Positions 1 through 6,456 of a stretch of 8,820 nucleotides of DNA are shown in pieces. The DNA comes from an uncultured Candidatus Methylacidiphilales bacterium (lineage in GTDB: Bacteria; Verrucomicrobiota; Verrucomicrobiia; Methylacidiphilales; CALFVM01), in assembly GCA_937928665.1 (NCBI GenBank), contig CALFVM010000065.1, forward strand, positions 1 through 8,820. The letters run 5' to 3'. Below the pieces are notes generated by a model. The model ran no database searches and was not told the origin of the DNA. It worked only from the letters and a program-made list of their open reading frames with translations. How positions within the stretch are numbered: the stretch's first letter is position 1; the number at the start of each line of letters is the position of its first letter. The translations under genes were made by a program, and so were the position numbers.

Positions 1-149
1 GTCACCATGTGCCAGACCAGCCCGAACGAATACGCCTCATCTGCCTTCCACGGGTCCCGGCCAAACAACCCCGGCACCAACCACACGGCAAACAACACCA
101 CCAGCCACAGACGGTCCCTCACCTTCAACTCAACCCCCTCAGGACGCAT
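1..149 (-). CDS. N-terminal fragment of a GT-C fold (ArnT/PMT-like) membrane glycosyltransferase, cut by the left edge
   Basis: Read leftward, 49 codons are visible before the window ends. They hold a charged start, a hydrophobic segment at about residues 13-29 (LWLVVLFAVWLVPGLFG), and then RDPWKADEAY followed by SFGLVWHMV. A first membrane helix followed directly by an R-D-P-W-x-x-D-E motif in the first outer loop is typical of GT39/GT83 polyprenyl-phosphate sugar transferases, where the acidic pair is near the active site. Such enzymes move a sugar from a lipid carrier to lipid A, protein or glycan outside the cytoplasmic membrane; the acceptor here cannot be told. The ATG at 149 is 47 bases after murI stops and has no good ribosome site. 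In-frame TTG (128) and GTG (122) codons behind AGGGGG are alternative starts. It is likely the last visible gene of the panC-amidase-murI run. The family call rests on one short motif and topology. Confidence 0.6.
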   Translation of the reverse strand, partial: MRPEGVELKVRDRLWLVVLFAVWLVPGLFGRDPWKADEAYSFGLVWHMV

Positions 150-196
150 CCCGACAGCAAGCCAAATCTCCGGCCCCTTGGCAAGTGCCTCCGCCC

Positions 197-1000
197 CTAC
201 TCCAGCGTCACCAGCTTCGGATTCCCCACCCCGCCACCGAGAAACCGCCCCGCCACCGACGAAAAACCCCGCGGCAGATCCGTTAGAAACAACTCCACCC
301 GCCCCGGCGGCAATCCCGAAACCAGCTCCCCCCCGCCAAAGGCCATCGCCAACTGCGCTGCACAAGCCGATGCCGAATCCACCAAACGCACTGCCGGACC
401 TGCCGCCGCACCAATGGCCTCCCGCAAAAGCGGATAATGCGTGCAGGCCAGCACCAGCGTGTCAATGCCTGCGGTCAAAAACGGAGCCAGATACTCGTCC
501 AGAATCAAACGCGTGGCCGCGTGATCCAACCAGGCTTCCTCCACCAGCGGCACCAACAGCGGCGTCGGCTCCGCCATAATCAACGCATCCGGACGCTCCC
601 GACGCAATGCCTCCTGATATGCCCCCGAAGCAATCGTTCCCGCCGTCCCGATAATGCCGATCCGACCCCCGACGCTCTCTCGCAACGCCGCCTGCACCCC
701 GGGCTCAATCACCCCAAAGACCGGCACCGGAAACTCCTCACGCAACGCCCCCAAAGCATGGGCCGAAGCCGTATTGCAGGCGATCACGATTGCCTTCACC
801 CCCCGCTCCACCAAAAACCGCGCATCCTCCCGCGCAAACCGGACCACCGTCTCGGCTGACTTATTGCCGTAGGGAACCCGCGCCGTGTCGCCCAGATAAA
901 TGATCGACTCATCCGGTAGCTGACGCCGAAGTTCCCGCACCACGGTCAGTCCACCCACGCCCGAATCAAAAACGCCCAAAGGACGCGCATCACGACTCAT
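197..1000 (-). CDS. murI: Glutamate racemase
   Basis: MurI interconverts L- and D-glutamate without a cofactor in the cytoplasm, supplying D-glutamate for the peptidoglycan stem peptide. The 267-residue product has the family's N-terminal phosphate-like loop GVFDSGVGGLTV (residues 9-20, with Asp12 and Ser13), YLGDTARVPYG (35-45), the first catalytic cysteine in IACNTAS (Cys75), the GxxGTxGT-like stretch IGIIGTAGTIAS (114-125), and the second catalytic cysteine in LACTHYP (Cys186, His188). Length is normal for the family. The reading frame is open further upstream to 1087, but those residues are Arg-rich and overlap the amidase tail; the ATG at 1000 gives the standard N-terminus. It overlaps the end of the amidase gene by 11 bases and has no clear Shine-Dalgarno site, so translation is probably coupled. 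Pairing of a D-Glu maker with a peptidoglycan amidase fits a cell-wall transcription unit. Confidence 0.95.
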   Translation of the reverse strand: MSRDARPLGVFDSGVGGLTVVRELRRQLPDESIIYLGDTARVPYGNKSAETVVRFAREDARFLVERGVKAIVIACNTASAHALGALREEFPVPVFGVIEPGVQAALRESVGGRIGIIGTAGTIASGAYQEALRRERPDALIMAEPTPLLVPLVEEAWLDHAATRLILDEYLAPFLTAGIDTLVLACTHYPLLREAIGAAAGPAVRLVDSASACAAQLAMAFGGGELVSGLPPGRVELFLTDLPRGFSSVAGRFLGGGVGNPKLVTLE

Positions 1001-2807
1001 CACTGGAATCTTTTGGCGGACTCGGCGGCAACCTTTCCACCGGCGGTGCGGCCGTCTCAATTGATGGTCCGGGCGAAACCGGAACATCGGTCGGCTCCGG
1101 TGCGGACGGCTTCGGTCCCTCCGTTTCGACGGCCGGTGCCGGCGGTGCGTCCGATGCTGCTCCCTCTTGGACTGCCCTCTCCAATGTCGGCGGCGAAACC
1201 TTTGCCACCGTGTCGGGTGCCCGGACCCGGAGCGTTCGCCCGGCTTGGATCGTGTCGCTCGGAAGCCCGTTCCACTCCTTGAGCTGCTCGACCGTCACAC
1301 CATACCGGCGTGCGATCCGGCCAAGATTGTCCCCGGGTTGAATCCGGTAACTGGTCACCACCGCCGTCGGTGACGGCGATGGGGCTGGCGGCTCAGCCGC
1401 TGACTCAACCGCCTTTTCTGGTTCCGGTCGCGCTGCCAGGGATGGAGCAGGGGCCCGGGCTGAGGCTGTCGTCGTTGGGCGCAGTGGAGGCGGCTCGGGC
1501 TTAGGCGGAGCCCTTTCTTCCTTCACTGCTGGTTCAGGCACCGGCGTCGCAGGCGGCGTCGATACCGGTGCAGTTCGTGACGCGGTCGTTGACGCCACTG
1601 TCGGTGCCTGCCGCGGCGGCGTCGGCGTGCGCTGGGTCTGCGGACGCGCCGCTGCCGTGGGAGCCGTTTCCGTCGCCGGAGGAGTCGGCGGCGGCGTCCG
1701 CTCTACGACCGTCCGCTCGGTCCGGCTCGGCGGTGTCGGACTTTCCGCCGTCCAATCTCCCTCATCCGGTTCCGACTCCCGGGGCGCGGGCCCCGTCGCC
1801 CGGCCCCGCGTCAGCGCAAAATAATTCATAATGCCCCGGGCCACGGCCTCGGCCAAACGCTGGCGGTAATTCGGATCCGTAATCAATGCCGCATCTCCCG
1901 GGTTGGAGACAAAACCGCCTTCCACCAGCACGGCCGGTATCTGAGCAAGGCGCAAAACCGCGAAGCGGGCCCGCTTGATCCCCCGGTCATTCTTCGCCGA
2001 ATGGAGCTTTCTCTGCTCCTCGTGAATCAAATGACACAACAAGAGATTGGCGTCATCAAACCGATTACCCGACTCTCGCTGGGTGTCGGAAATCCGCACC
2101 GTCTGCGGTCCGGACGTTGACGGAGCGTACTGCGGCGTCAGCGAAAATGTTTCCACCCCAGCCGCATGGCGGGGACCCCAGTTGTAGTGAATACTCACAA
2201 AAACGTAGTCCCGGTACTGCCCTGCAAGTGCCGCCCTCCGCTCCAGACTGATGAAGGTGTCACTATTCCGGGTCAGCACGGTCGCAATCCGGTTCCGCTT
2301 GAGAATCGTGTCCAGCCGCCAGGCCGTGTCCAAGGTCACATCCTTTTCCACCAGACCACGCAACCCCCGCGCTCCGCGGTCCGATCCGCCATGGCCCGGA
2401 TCAATGACCACACCCCGCGGTGCCCGCAAAGTCCGCACCCGACTCGGTCGTAACAGCGGTTCCCAGAGTTTCGCCACATCCACCTGATTCAGCAAAAGCT
2501 GCCCTCCGGAGGCCTCGGTTAGCTTAAAACTCATCCAGACCTTGCTCCCATTCAAAAATGCCTCATTGCTCTCCCGGGTAAAACGAAGCGTACCCAGGCT
2601 CCCGCTCACCTCGATCCCCTTCTCCCCAATGTTCCGCTGAGACCGGAACCCATAAAAATCACAGAAGGACTTGAACGTCACCCACGTCGAATTATCGAAC
2701 CGAACCGTCTCCCACTGCGCTCTGGCTGGAAAGACCCAGATCACCAGGCAGGCCGCCACCAAAAGGGCGCATCGGAAACAGGCCAGATTCATTGCGGAAA
2801 GGGTCAC
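990..2807 (-). CDS. Secreted N-acetylmuramoyl-L-alanine amidase with LysM domain (AmiC-like, Amidase_3)
   Basis: A zinc amidase that cuts the bond between MurNAc and the stem peptide, acting outside the cytoplasmic membrane. Of 605 residues, 1-30 form a signal peptide ending PARA before Gln31. Residues 32-125 are a beta-rich domain resembling the copper amine oxidase N-like stalk seen ahead of some amidases. The catalytic Amidase_3 domain spans about 131-333: His139 in IDPGHGG, Glu154 in LVEKD and His207 in SIHYNW are the zinc ligands, and Glu296 in VLVEGGF is the catalytic acid. A Pro/Thr/Ala-rich linker of about 150 residues follows (335-483), then one LysM repeat (486-530, YRIQPGDNLGRIARRYGV...) for glycan binding, then a Pro-rich tail of about 75 residues. 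The GTG at 2807 overlaps the panC stop as GTGA, which implies coupling; an ATG at 2792 would still leave an intact signal peptide. A possible role in daughter-cell separation is inferred from the family. Confidence 0.92.
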   Translation of the reverse strand: MTLSAMNLACFRCALLVAACLVIWVFPARAQWETVRFDNSTWVTFKSFCDFYGFRSQRNIGEKGIEVSGSLGTLRFTRESNEAFLNGSKVWMSFKLTEASGGQLLLNQVDVAKLWEPLLRPSRVRTLRAPRGVVIDPGHGGSDRGARGLRGLVEKDVTLDTAWRLDTILKRNRIATVLTRNSDTFISLERRAALAGQYRDYVFVSIHYNWGPRHAAGVETFSLTPQYAPSTSGPQTVRISDTQRESGNRFDDANLLLCHLIHEEQRKLHSAKNDRGIKRARFAVLRLAQIPAVLVEGGFVSNPGDAALITDPNYRQRLAEAVARGIMNYFALTRGRATGPAPRESEPDEGDWTAESPTPPSRTERTVVERTPPPTPPATETAPTAAARPQTQRTPTPPRQAPTVASTTASRTAPVSTPPATPVPEPAVKEERAPPKPEPPPLRPTTTASARAPAPSLAARPEPEKAVESAAEPPAPSPSPTAVVTSYRIQPGDNLGRIARRYGVTVEQLKEWNGLPSDTIQAGRTLRVRAPDTVAKVSPPTLERAVQEGAASDAPPAPAVETEGPKPSAPEPTDVPVSPGPSIETAAPPVERLPPSPPKDSSDES

Positions 2808-3601
2808 CCGTTCCCGGTAATGCGGACGTTATCAATCAGCCGGGTTCCGCCGACGCGCACCGCAGCACACAAATAGGCTCCAGCCGCCTCAACATAGTCA
2901 AGCGTCAGCCCCTTCACCCGGCGCAGCCGCTCCCGGGCCATCCGTTCCCTTTGGCGCATGGTCATCTGTCGTTTGCTCTTAACCGCACGCAGCACCCGAG
3001 GCAAGTTCAGAGCAACCTCCATTTCTTCCGCAGAAAGGTACGTGTTGCGCGAACTGAGCGCGAGCCCGTTCCTGTCCCGGACAATCGGGCCCCGCACAAT
3101 CTTCACCGGCAGGTCCAAATCCCGAACCACCCGCTCAATCACATCACACTGCTGCGCGTCCTTCTGACCAAAGATTGCCACGTCCGGCTGCACGATATTC
3201 AACAGCTTCACCACCACCGTCGCCACCCCGTCAAAATGACCCGGCCGGTGTCGGCCGCACCGTCCTAACGACTTCTCGGTCTCGATCACCCGGGTTGACG
3301 CATCCGACCGGTATAATGTCGATGGCGCAAAAACCGCGTCCACCCCTTCCTTCCGGCAAAGCTCCAAGTCCCGCCGCCTCGGCCGCGGATACCGCGCAAA
3401 ATCCTCCTTCGGCCCAAACTGCGTCGGGTTCACATAAATACTCACCACCACCCGGTCCCCACGCTTCCTTGCCAACCGCACCAGACTCAGGTGACCCTCA
3501 TGCAATGCCCCCATCGTCGGAACAAACGCGATCTTCAATCCCGCCGCCCGCCAGACAGCGGCTTGACGTTGCATTCGGCCCACGCTTCCAATAACTTCCA
3601 T
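2804..3601 (-). CDS. panC: Pantothenate synthetase (pantoate-beta-alanine ligase)
   Basis: PanC joins pantoate and beta-alanine using ATP, the last step of pantothenate (vitamin B5) synthesis before coenzyme A; it is cytoplasmic. The 265-residue product carries the HIGH-type nucleotide motif FVPTMGALHEGHLSLV (residues 26-41), NPTQFGPKEDF (58-68), GHFDGVATVV (121-130), IFGQKDAQQ (143-151), and the KMSKS-like RDRNGLALSSRN (175-186). The ATG at 3601 leaves 26 residues before VPTMG, the usual spacing in the family; an in-frame GTG at 3610 would add three residues, and neither has a strong ribosome site. The C-terminal region is odd: between LDYVEA and AAVRVGGTRLIDN, about ten residues that other PanC proteins have (the segment around D-x-x-T-L) are missing. 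Its stop overlaps the amidase start by four bases. It is first in the leftward run and diverges from dapL. Confidence 0.95.
   Translation of the reverse strand: MEVIGSVGRMQRQAAVWRAAGLKIAFVPTMGALHEGHLSLVRLARKRGDRVVVSIYVNPTQFGPKEDFARYPRPRRRDLELCRKEGVDAVFAPSTLYRSDASTRVIETEKSLGRCGRHRPGHFDGVATVVVKLLNIVQPDVAIFGQKDAQQCDVIERVVRDLDLPVKIVRGPIVRDRNGLALSSRNTYLSAEEMEVALNLPRVLRAVKSKRQMTMRQRERMARERLRRVKGLTLDYVEAAGAYLCAAVRVGGTRLIDNVRITGNG
3563..3592 (+). promoter_or_regulatory. Candidate sigma70-type promoter for dapL, inside panC
   Basis: TTGACG at 3563-3568 matches the -35 consensus in five of six positions. TCCAAT at 3587-3592 matches the -10 consensus in four of six, with an 18-base spacer. Transcription would begin near 3599, giving a leader of about 29 bases that keeps the dapL ribosome site. 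It would have to lie within panC's first codons because only 26 bases separate the two genes. Prediction from hexamers alone in a high-GC genome is weak. Confidence 0.3.
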
Positions 3602-3616
3602 CGCCTTCACGAATCC

Positions 3617-3622
3617 GAGGAG
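3617..3622 (+). promoter_or_regulatory. Ribosome binding site of dapL
   Basis: GAGGAG lies five bases before the ATG at 3628. It is the clearest Shine-Dalgarno site in the window and fixes the dapL start. The other genes here mostly start by overlap with an upstream gene and lack such a site. Confidence 0.75.
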
Positions 3623-3627
3623 ATTAA

Positions 3628-4872
3628 ATGCCCGACAGCTACATTCAAAACTTATTCGCCGACCGCATCGGCGGTGCCCGCTACGGCCTCGACACTGCCA
3701 TCTACAAGTTCGAGAAAATCAAACGCGCCAAACGCGCCGCCCAGGAAGCTCATCCCGGCATTGAACTCTTCGACCTCGGCGTCGGTGAGCCCGACGAAAT
3801 GGCCTTCCCCGAAGTCGTTGCCACGCTTGCCCGAGAGGCCGCCCTCCCCGAAAACCGCGGCTATGCCGACAACGGCGGACCCCGCCTCCGCGAGGCCGCG
3901 GCCCGTTACATGAAACGGATCGCTGGCATCGACCTCGATCCCAACCTTCACCTCTGCCACTCCATCGGCAGCAAAGCCGCCCTCAGCATCCTCCCCGCCG
4001 CTCTCATCAACCCCGGCGACGTTGCCCTCATGACCACCCCGGGCTATCCCGTCTTCGGCACCCACGCCAAATACTACGGCGGCCTTGTCCATAATCTCCC
4101 CCTCACCCGCCAAAACGGCTACCTCCCCGACCTCACTGCCATCCCTACTAACATTCTCGCCAAAGCCAAAACCCTCGTCCTCAACTATCCCAACAACCCC
4201 ACCGGTGCCTCCGCCACATCCGCCTTCTTCTCCGAAGTCGTCGCCTTCGCCAAAGCCCACAACCTCGTCGTTATCCACGACGCTGCCTACGCCGCTCTTG
4301 TCTTCGAAGGCGAACCCCTCAGCTTCCTCAGCGTTCCCGGCGCCATCGACGTCGGGATCGAACTCCATTCCACCAGCAAAACCTTTAACATGACCGGCTG
4401 GCGTTGCGGCTTCGTCGCCGGGAACCCGCTCCTCGTCAGAGCCTACGCCGATATTAAAGACAACACCGATTCCGGCCAGTTTCTCGGCATTCAACACGCC
4501 GCCGCTTACGCCTTCGACCACCCCGAAATCACCACCCAAATCGCCGCCAAATACTCTCGGCGCATGAGCCTCCTCACCGACCTGCTTGCCTCCCTCGGTT
4601 TCGCCGCTACCAAACCCAAAGGCTCCTTCTTCCTCTACGTCCCCGCCCCCTCCGCCGCCGAAGGCCCCGGCGGCATCATCAACTTTGCTACCGGCGAAGA
4701 CTTCTCCCAGTGGCTCATCCGCGAACACCTCATCTCCACCGTTCCCTGGGACGAAGCTGGACCCCACGTCCGCTTCTCCGTCACCTTCCAGGCGAATAGC
4801 GAAGCCGAGGAAACCCGGGTCATCGCCGCGCTCCGCGACCGACTCAGCCGGTTCTCCTATCGGTTCACCTGA
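3628..4872 (+). CDS. dapL: LL-diaminopimelate aminotransferase
   Basis: DapL is a PLP-dependent enzyme that converts L-tetrahydrodipicolinate directly to LL-diaminopimelate with glutamate as amino donor, bypassing the DapD/C/E or Ddh steps of lysine and peptidoglycan synthesis. The 414 residues match the family length of about 410. The diagnostic N-terminus YIQNLFADRIGG...YKFEKIKRAK (5-35) and DLGVGEPDE (49-57) is followed by class I/II aminotransferase features: NYPNNPTG (186-193), Asp218 in VIHDAAY (contact to the PLP ring nitrogen), the Schiff-base lysine Lys251 in STSKTFNMTGWRCGF, and the C-terminal HVRFS arginine for substrate carboxylate. GAGGAG precedes the ATG. Codons are overwhelmingly C-ending, unlike the leftward neighbours. 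mdh follows on the same strand after 122 bases. Other class I aminotransferases are possible in principle, but the N-terminal signature makes DapL very likely. Confidence 0.93.
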   Translation: MPDSYIQNLFADRIGGARYGLDTAIYKFEKIKRAKRAAQEAHPGIELFDLGVGEPDEMAFPEVVATLAREAALPENRGYADNGGPRLREAAARYMKRIAGIDLDPNLHLCHSIGSKAALSILPAALINPGDVALMTTPGYPVFGTHAKYYGGLVHNLPLTRQNGYLPDLTAIPTNILAKAKTLVLNYPNNPTGASATSAFFSEVVAFAKAHNLVVIHDAAYAALVFEGEPLSFLSVPGAIDVGIELHSTSKTFNMTGWRCGFVAGNPLLVRAYADIKDNTDSGQFLGIQHAAAYAFDHPEITTQIAAKYSRRMSLLTDLLASLGFAATKPKGSFFLYVPAPSAAEGPGGIINFATGEDFSQWLIREHLISTVPWDEAGPHVRFSVTFQANSEAEETRVIAALRDRLSRFSYRFT

Positions 4873-4994
4873 ACCTCCTAAAGAACACCCCCTGTCAAAC
4901 ACGGCTGGACCGCCCGCACCGTTCCTAATAAACTCATCGGATCGGCCACTTTCGCTTTTCCTCCGCCCCGGCTTCCCGTAGGCTCCTCCCCGTC
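4873..4994 (+). other. Spacer between dapL and mdh
   Basis: These 122 bases hold no reading frame of note and no convincing hairpin terminator. The last 60 or so bases are pyrimidine-rich, and there is no Shine-Dalgarno site ahead of the mdh ATG. A TAATAA at 4926-4931 could serve as a -10 element, but there is no -35 partner at a proper distance. Whether mdh has its own promoter or is read from dapL is open. Confidence 0.4.
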
Positions 4995-5981
4995 ATGTCA
5001 TCCACCTCCCCCATCCGAGTTGCCGTCACCGGTGCCGCCGGTCAAATCGCCTATTCCCTCCTCTTCCGCATCGCCTCCGGTGCCATGTTCGGGCCGGACC
5101 GCCCCGTCGCCTTCCAGCTTCTTGAAGTCCCCCTCGAAAAACCCATGCAGGCCCTCGAAGGCGTCGCCATGGAACTCGACGACTGCGCCTTCCCCCTCCT
5201 CAAATCCATCACCGTTACCAGCGACCCGGCCATCGCCTTCAAAGACGCCAACTGGTGCCTCCTCGTCGGTGCCAAACCTCGTGGACCCGGCATGGAGCGC
5301 GCTGACCTCTTGAAAGACAACGGAAAAATCTTCATTACCCAGGGCCAGGTCATTGACCAAGTCGCCGCCGAGGACGCCCGCATCGCGGTCGTCGGCAATC
5401 CCGCCAACACCAACTGCATGATTGCCGCCAGCCAGGCCAAACGCCTCCCCGCCGACCGCTTCACCGCCATGGTCCGGCTCGATCAAAATCGTGCCCAAAC
5501 TCAGCTTGCCAAAAAAGCCAGCACCGATCTCACCGCCGTCCGGGACATCTTCATCTACGGTAACCACAGCCCCACCATGTTCCCCGCCTTCGCCCACGCT
5601 ACCATCAACGGCCAACCCGCCCCCGCCGTCATCAACGACGATGCCTGGCTCAAAGGCCCCTTTTGCGAAACCGTCGGTAAACGCGGTGCCGCCATTATCG
5701 CCGCCCGGGGCGCCTCCTCCGCCGCCTCTGCCGCCAACGCGCTGGTCGATCATGTCCGCGACCTCATCACCCCCGGCACCATCCATTCTGTCGCCGTCAA
5801 ATCCAATGGAGCCTACGGCTTCGACCCTCAAGTCTGGGCCGGTCTGCCCGTCCGCACCACCACCCCCGGTAGCTACGAAGTCGTTGAAGGTTACGCCATG
5901 GACGAATTCGCCCAAGCCAAAATCGCCGCCACCAACGCCGAACTCGTGGAAGAACGCGCTGCCGTTGCCTCCATGCTCTAA
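4995..5981 (+). CDS. mdh: Malate dehydrogenase (NAD-dependent)
   Basis: Mdh reversibly oxidises malate to oxaloacetate in the citric acid cycle, in the cytoplasm. The 328 residues fit the bacterial class related to the cytosolic eukaryotic enzyme. Visible are the Rossmann glycine loop VTGAAGQIAYSLLFRIASG (11-29), Glu44 at the end of the second strand (acid residue expected for NAD preference), the mobile substrate loop GAKPRGPGMERADLL (92-106, Arg96 and Arg102), VVGNPANTNC (132-141), RLDQNRA (161-167, Asp163 and Arg166), and the catalytic His191 in YGNHSPTMFP. The ATG at 4995 gives the family N-terminus PIRVAVTGAAGQ. No Shine-Dalgarno site precedes it. It lies downstream of dapL and ends 13 bases from the convergent CAP-domain gene. 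Codon use is strongly C-ending, like dapL. Confidence 0.96.
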   Translation: MSSTSPIRVAVTGAAGQIAYSLLFRIASGAMFGPDRPVAFQLLEVPLEKPMQALEGVAMELDDCAFPLLKSITVTSDPAIAFKDANWCLLVGAKPRGPGMERADLLKDNGKIFITQGQVIDQVAAEDARIAVVGNPANTNCMIAASQAKRLPADRFTAMVRLDQNRAQTQLAKKASTDLTAVRDIFIYGNHSPTMFPAFAHATINGQPAPAVINDDAWLKGPFCETVGKRGAAIIAARGASSAASAANALVDHVRDLITPGTIHSVAVKSNGAYGFDPQVWAGLPVRTTTPGSYEVVEGYAMDEFAQAKIAATNAELVEERAAVASML

Positions 5982-5994
5982 TTCAACCTATCCT

Positions 5995-6456
5995 CTAATC
6001 GACCCTCTCACCGGCCTGCGCACCGTTGAAGGTGAAGTAAGTCACCCCCGACCGGTTCATCGCCTGGCCCACCCCAATCCGATTCATCCCTGGTGCCAGT
6101 AAATTGCGTCGGTGCCCCGGGCTGTTCATCCACGCCGCCACCACCTCCCGCGCCGTGATCGGCCCGGTCGTGTAAAAAATATTCTCGTTGATCGCCCGAT
6201 ACCCAAGCCGCTTCATCTGGGAGATTAAATCATCCCGGTGAGCCAGTCGGTTTCGCCTCGCCATCCTCTCGCTCCACTCCCCTGCCAACGCCGCCAGTGC
6301 CCGGTCCGGCTCCAGTGGCGGGAGCTTCGCCGCCACCCGGATTTGATTAATCTCGTCCGTAATCCCCTGGGTCAGATTCTCCGGTGCCGCTCCGGCCACC
6401 GGCGCACCGCACATCAGCCCAACCAGTAAACCTGCAACCAGCAATCTACCGCTCAT
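5995..6456 (-). CDS. Secreted CAP/SCP-domain protein (YkwD-like)
   Basis: The 153 residues begin with a signal peptide (1-23, hydrophobic LLVAGLLVGLM, likely cleavage after VAGA) and continue as a CAP domain of the bacterial YkwD type, acting outside the cytoplasm. Seen are LTQGITDEINQIR (28-40, usual first helix), LAH with His73, INEN with Glu91, and the family hallmark AAWMNSPGHRRNLL (107-120, His115); these form the conserved cavity residues. Bacterial CAP proteins have no single agreed function, so none is assigned. The usual final strand with YW-x-Q-x-F is replaced by VTYFTFNGAQAGERVD, a variant or shortened end. The start is placed at the ATG at 6456, five bases after GGA; an ATG two codons earlier (6462) is possible, and the frame is open further upstream only as a shadow of manC. 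It overlaps the end of manC by 11 bases, suggesting co-expression. Confidence 0.85.
   Translation of the reverse strand: MSGRLLVAGLLVGLMCGAPVAGAAPENLTQGITDEINQIRVAAKLPPLEPDRALAALAGEWSERMARRNRLAHRDDLISQMKRLGYRAINENIFYTTGPITAREVVAAWMNSPGHRRNLLAPGMNRIGVGQAMNRSGVTYFTFNGAQAGERVD

Noticed and set aside
7..579. Proline-, serine- and alanine-rich open frames on the + strand opposite murI and similar ones elsewhere
   Set aside because: They are low-complexity mirror images of G-rich leftward genes and lack motifs, ribosome sites or plausible composition.
1001..1087. Upstream extension of murI to a start at 1087
   Set aside because: The added 29 residues are Arg-rich, lie in the amidase's tail-coding region, and precede the normal MurI N-terminus, which starts at the ATG at 1000.
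1534..1831. GC-rich repetitive sequence in the amidase gene as a possible DNA repeat
   Set aside because: There is no regular period; it is codon-level low complexity encoding the Pro/Thr/Ala linker.
2748..2792. A lipobox-like VAAC in the amidase signal peptide
   Set aside because: The cysteine is followed by a continuing hydrophobic stretch and then PARA-Q, a normal signal peptidase I site, so a lipoprotein is less likely.
4893..4898. Perfect TTGACA on the minus strand after dapL
   Set aside because: No acceptable -10 hexamer lies 16-18 bases downstream, and it would only drive antisense RNA into dapL.
3652..4902. A 416-codon open frame on the minus strand, antisense to dapL
   Set aside because: It is built from Gly, Asp, Glu and Val runs that mirror the C-ending codons of dapL, has no domain pattern, and dapL is unmistakable on the other strand.
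4998..5915. A 305-codon open frame on the minus strand, antisense to mdh
   Set aside because: Same artefact: Gly/Asp/Val-rich with no family features, opposite a clear malate dehydrogenase.
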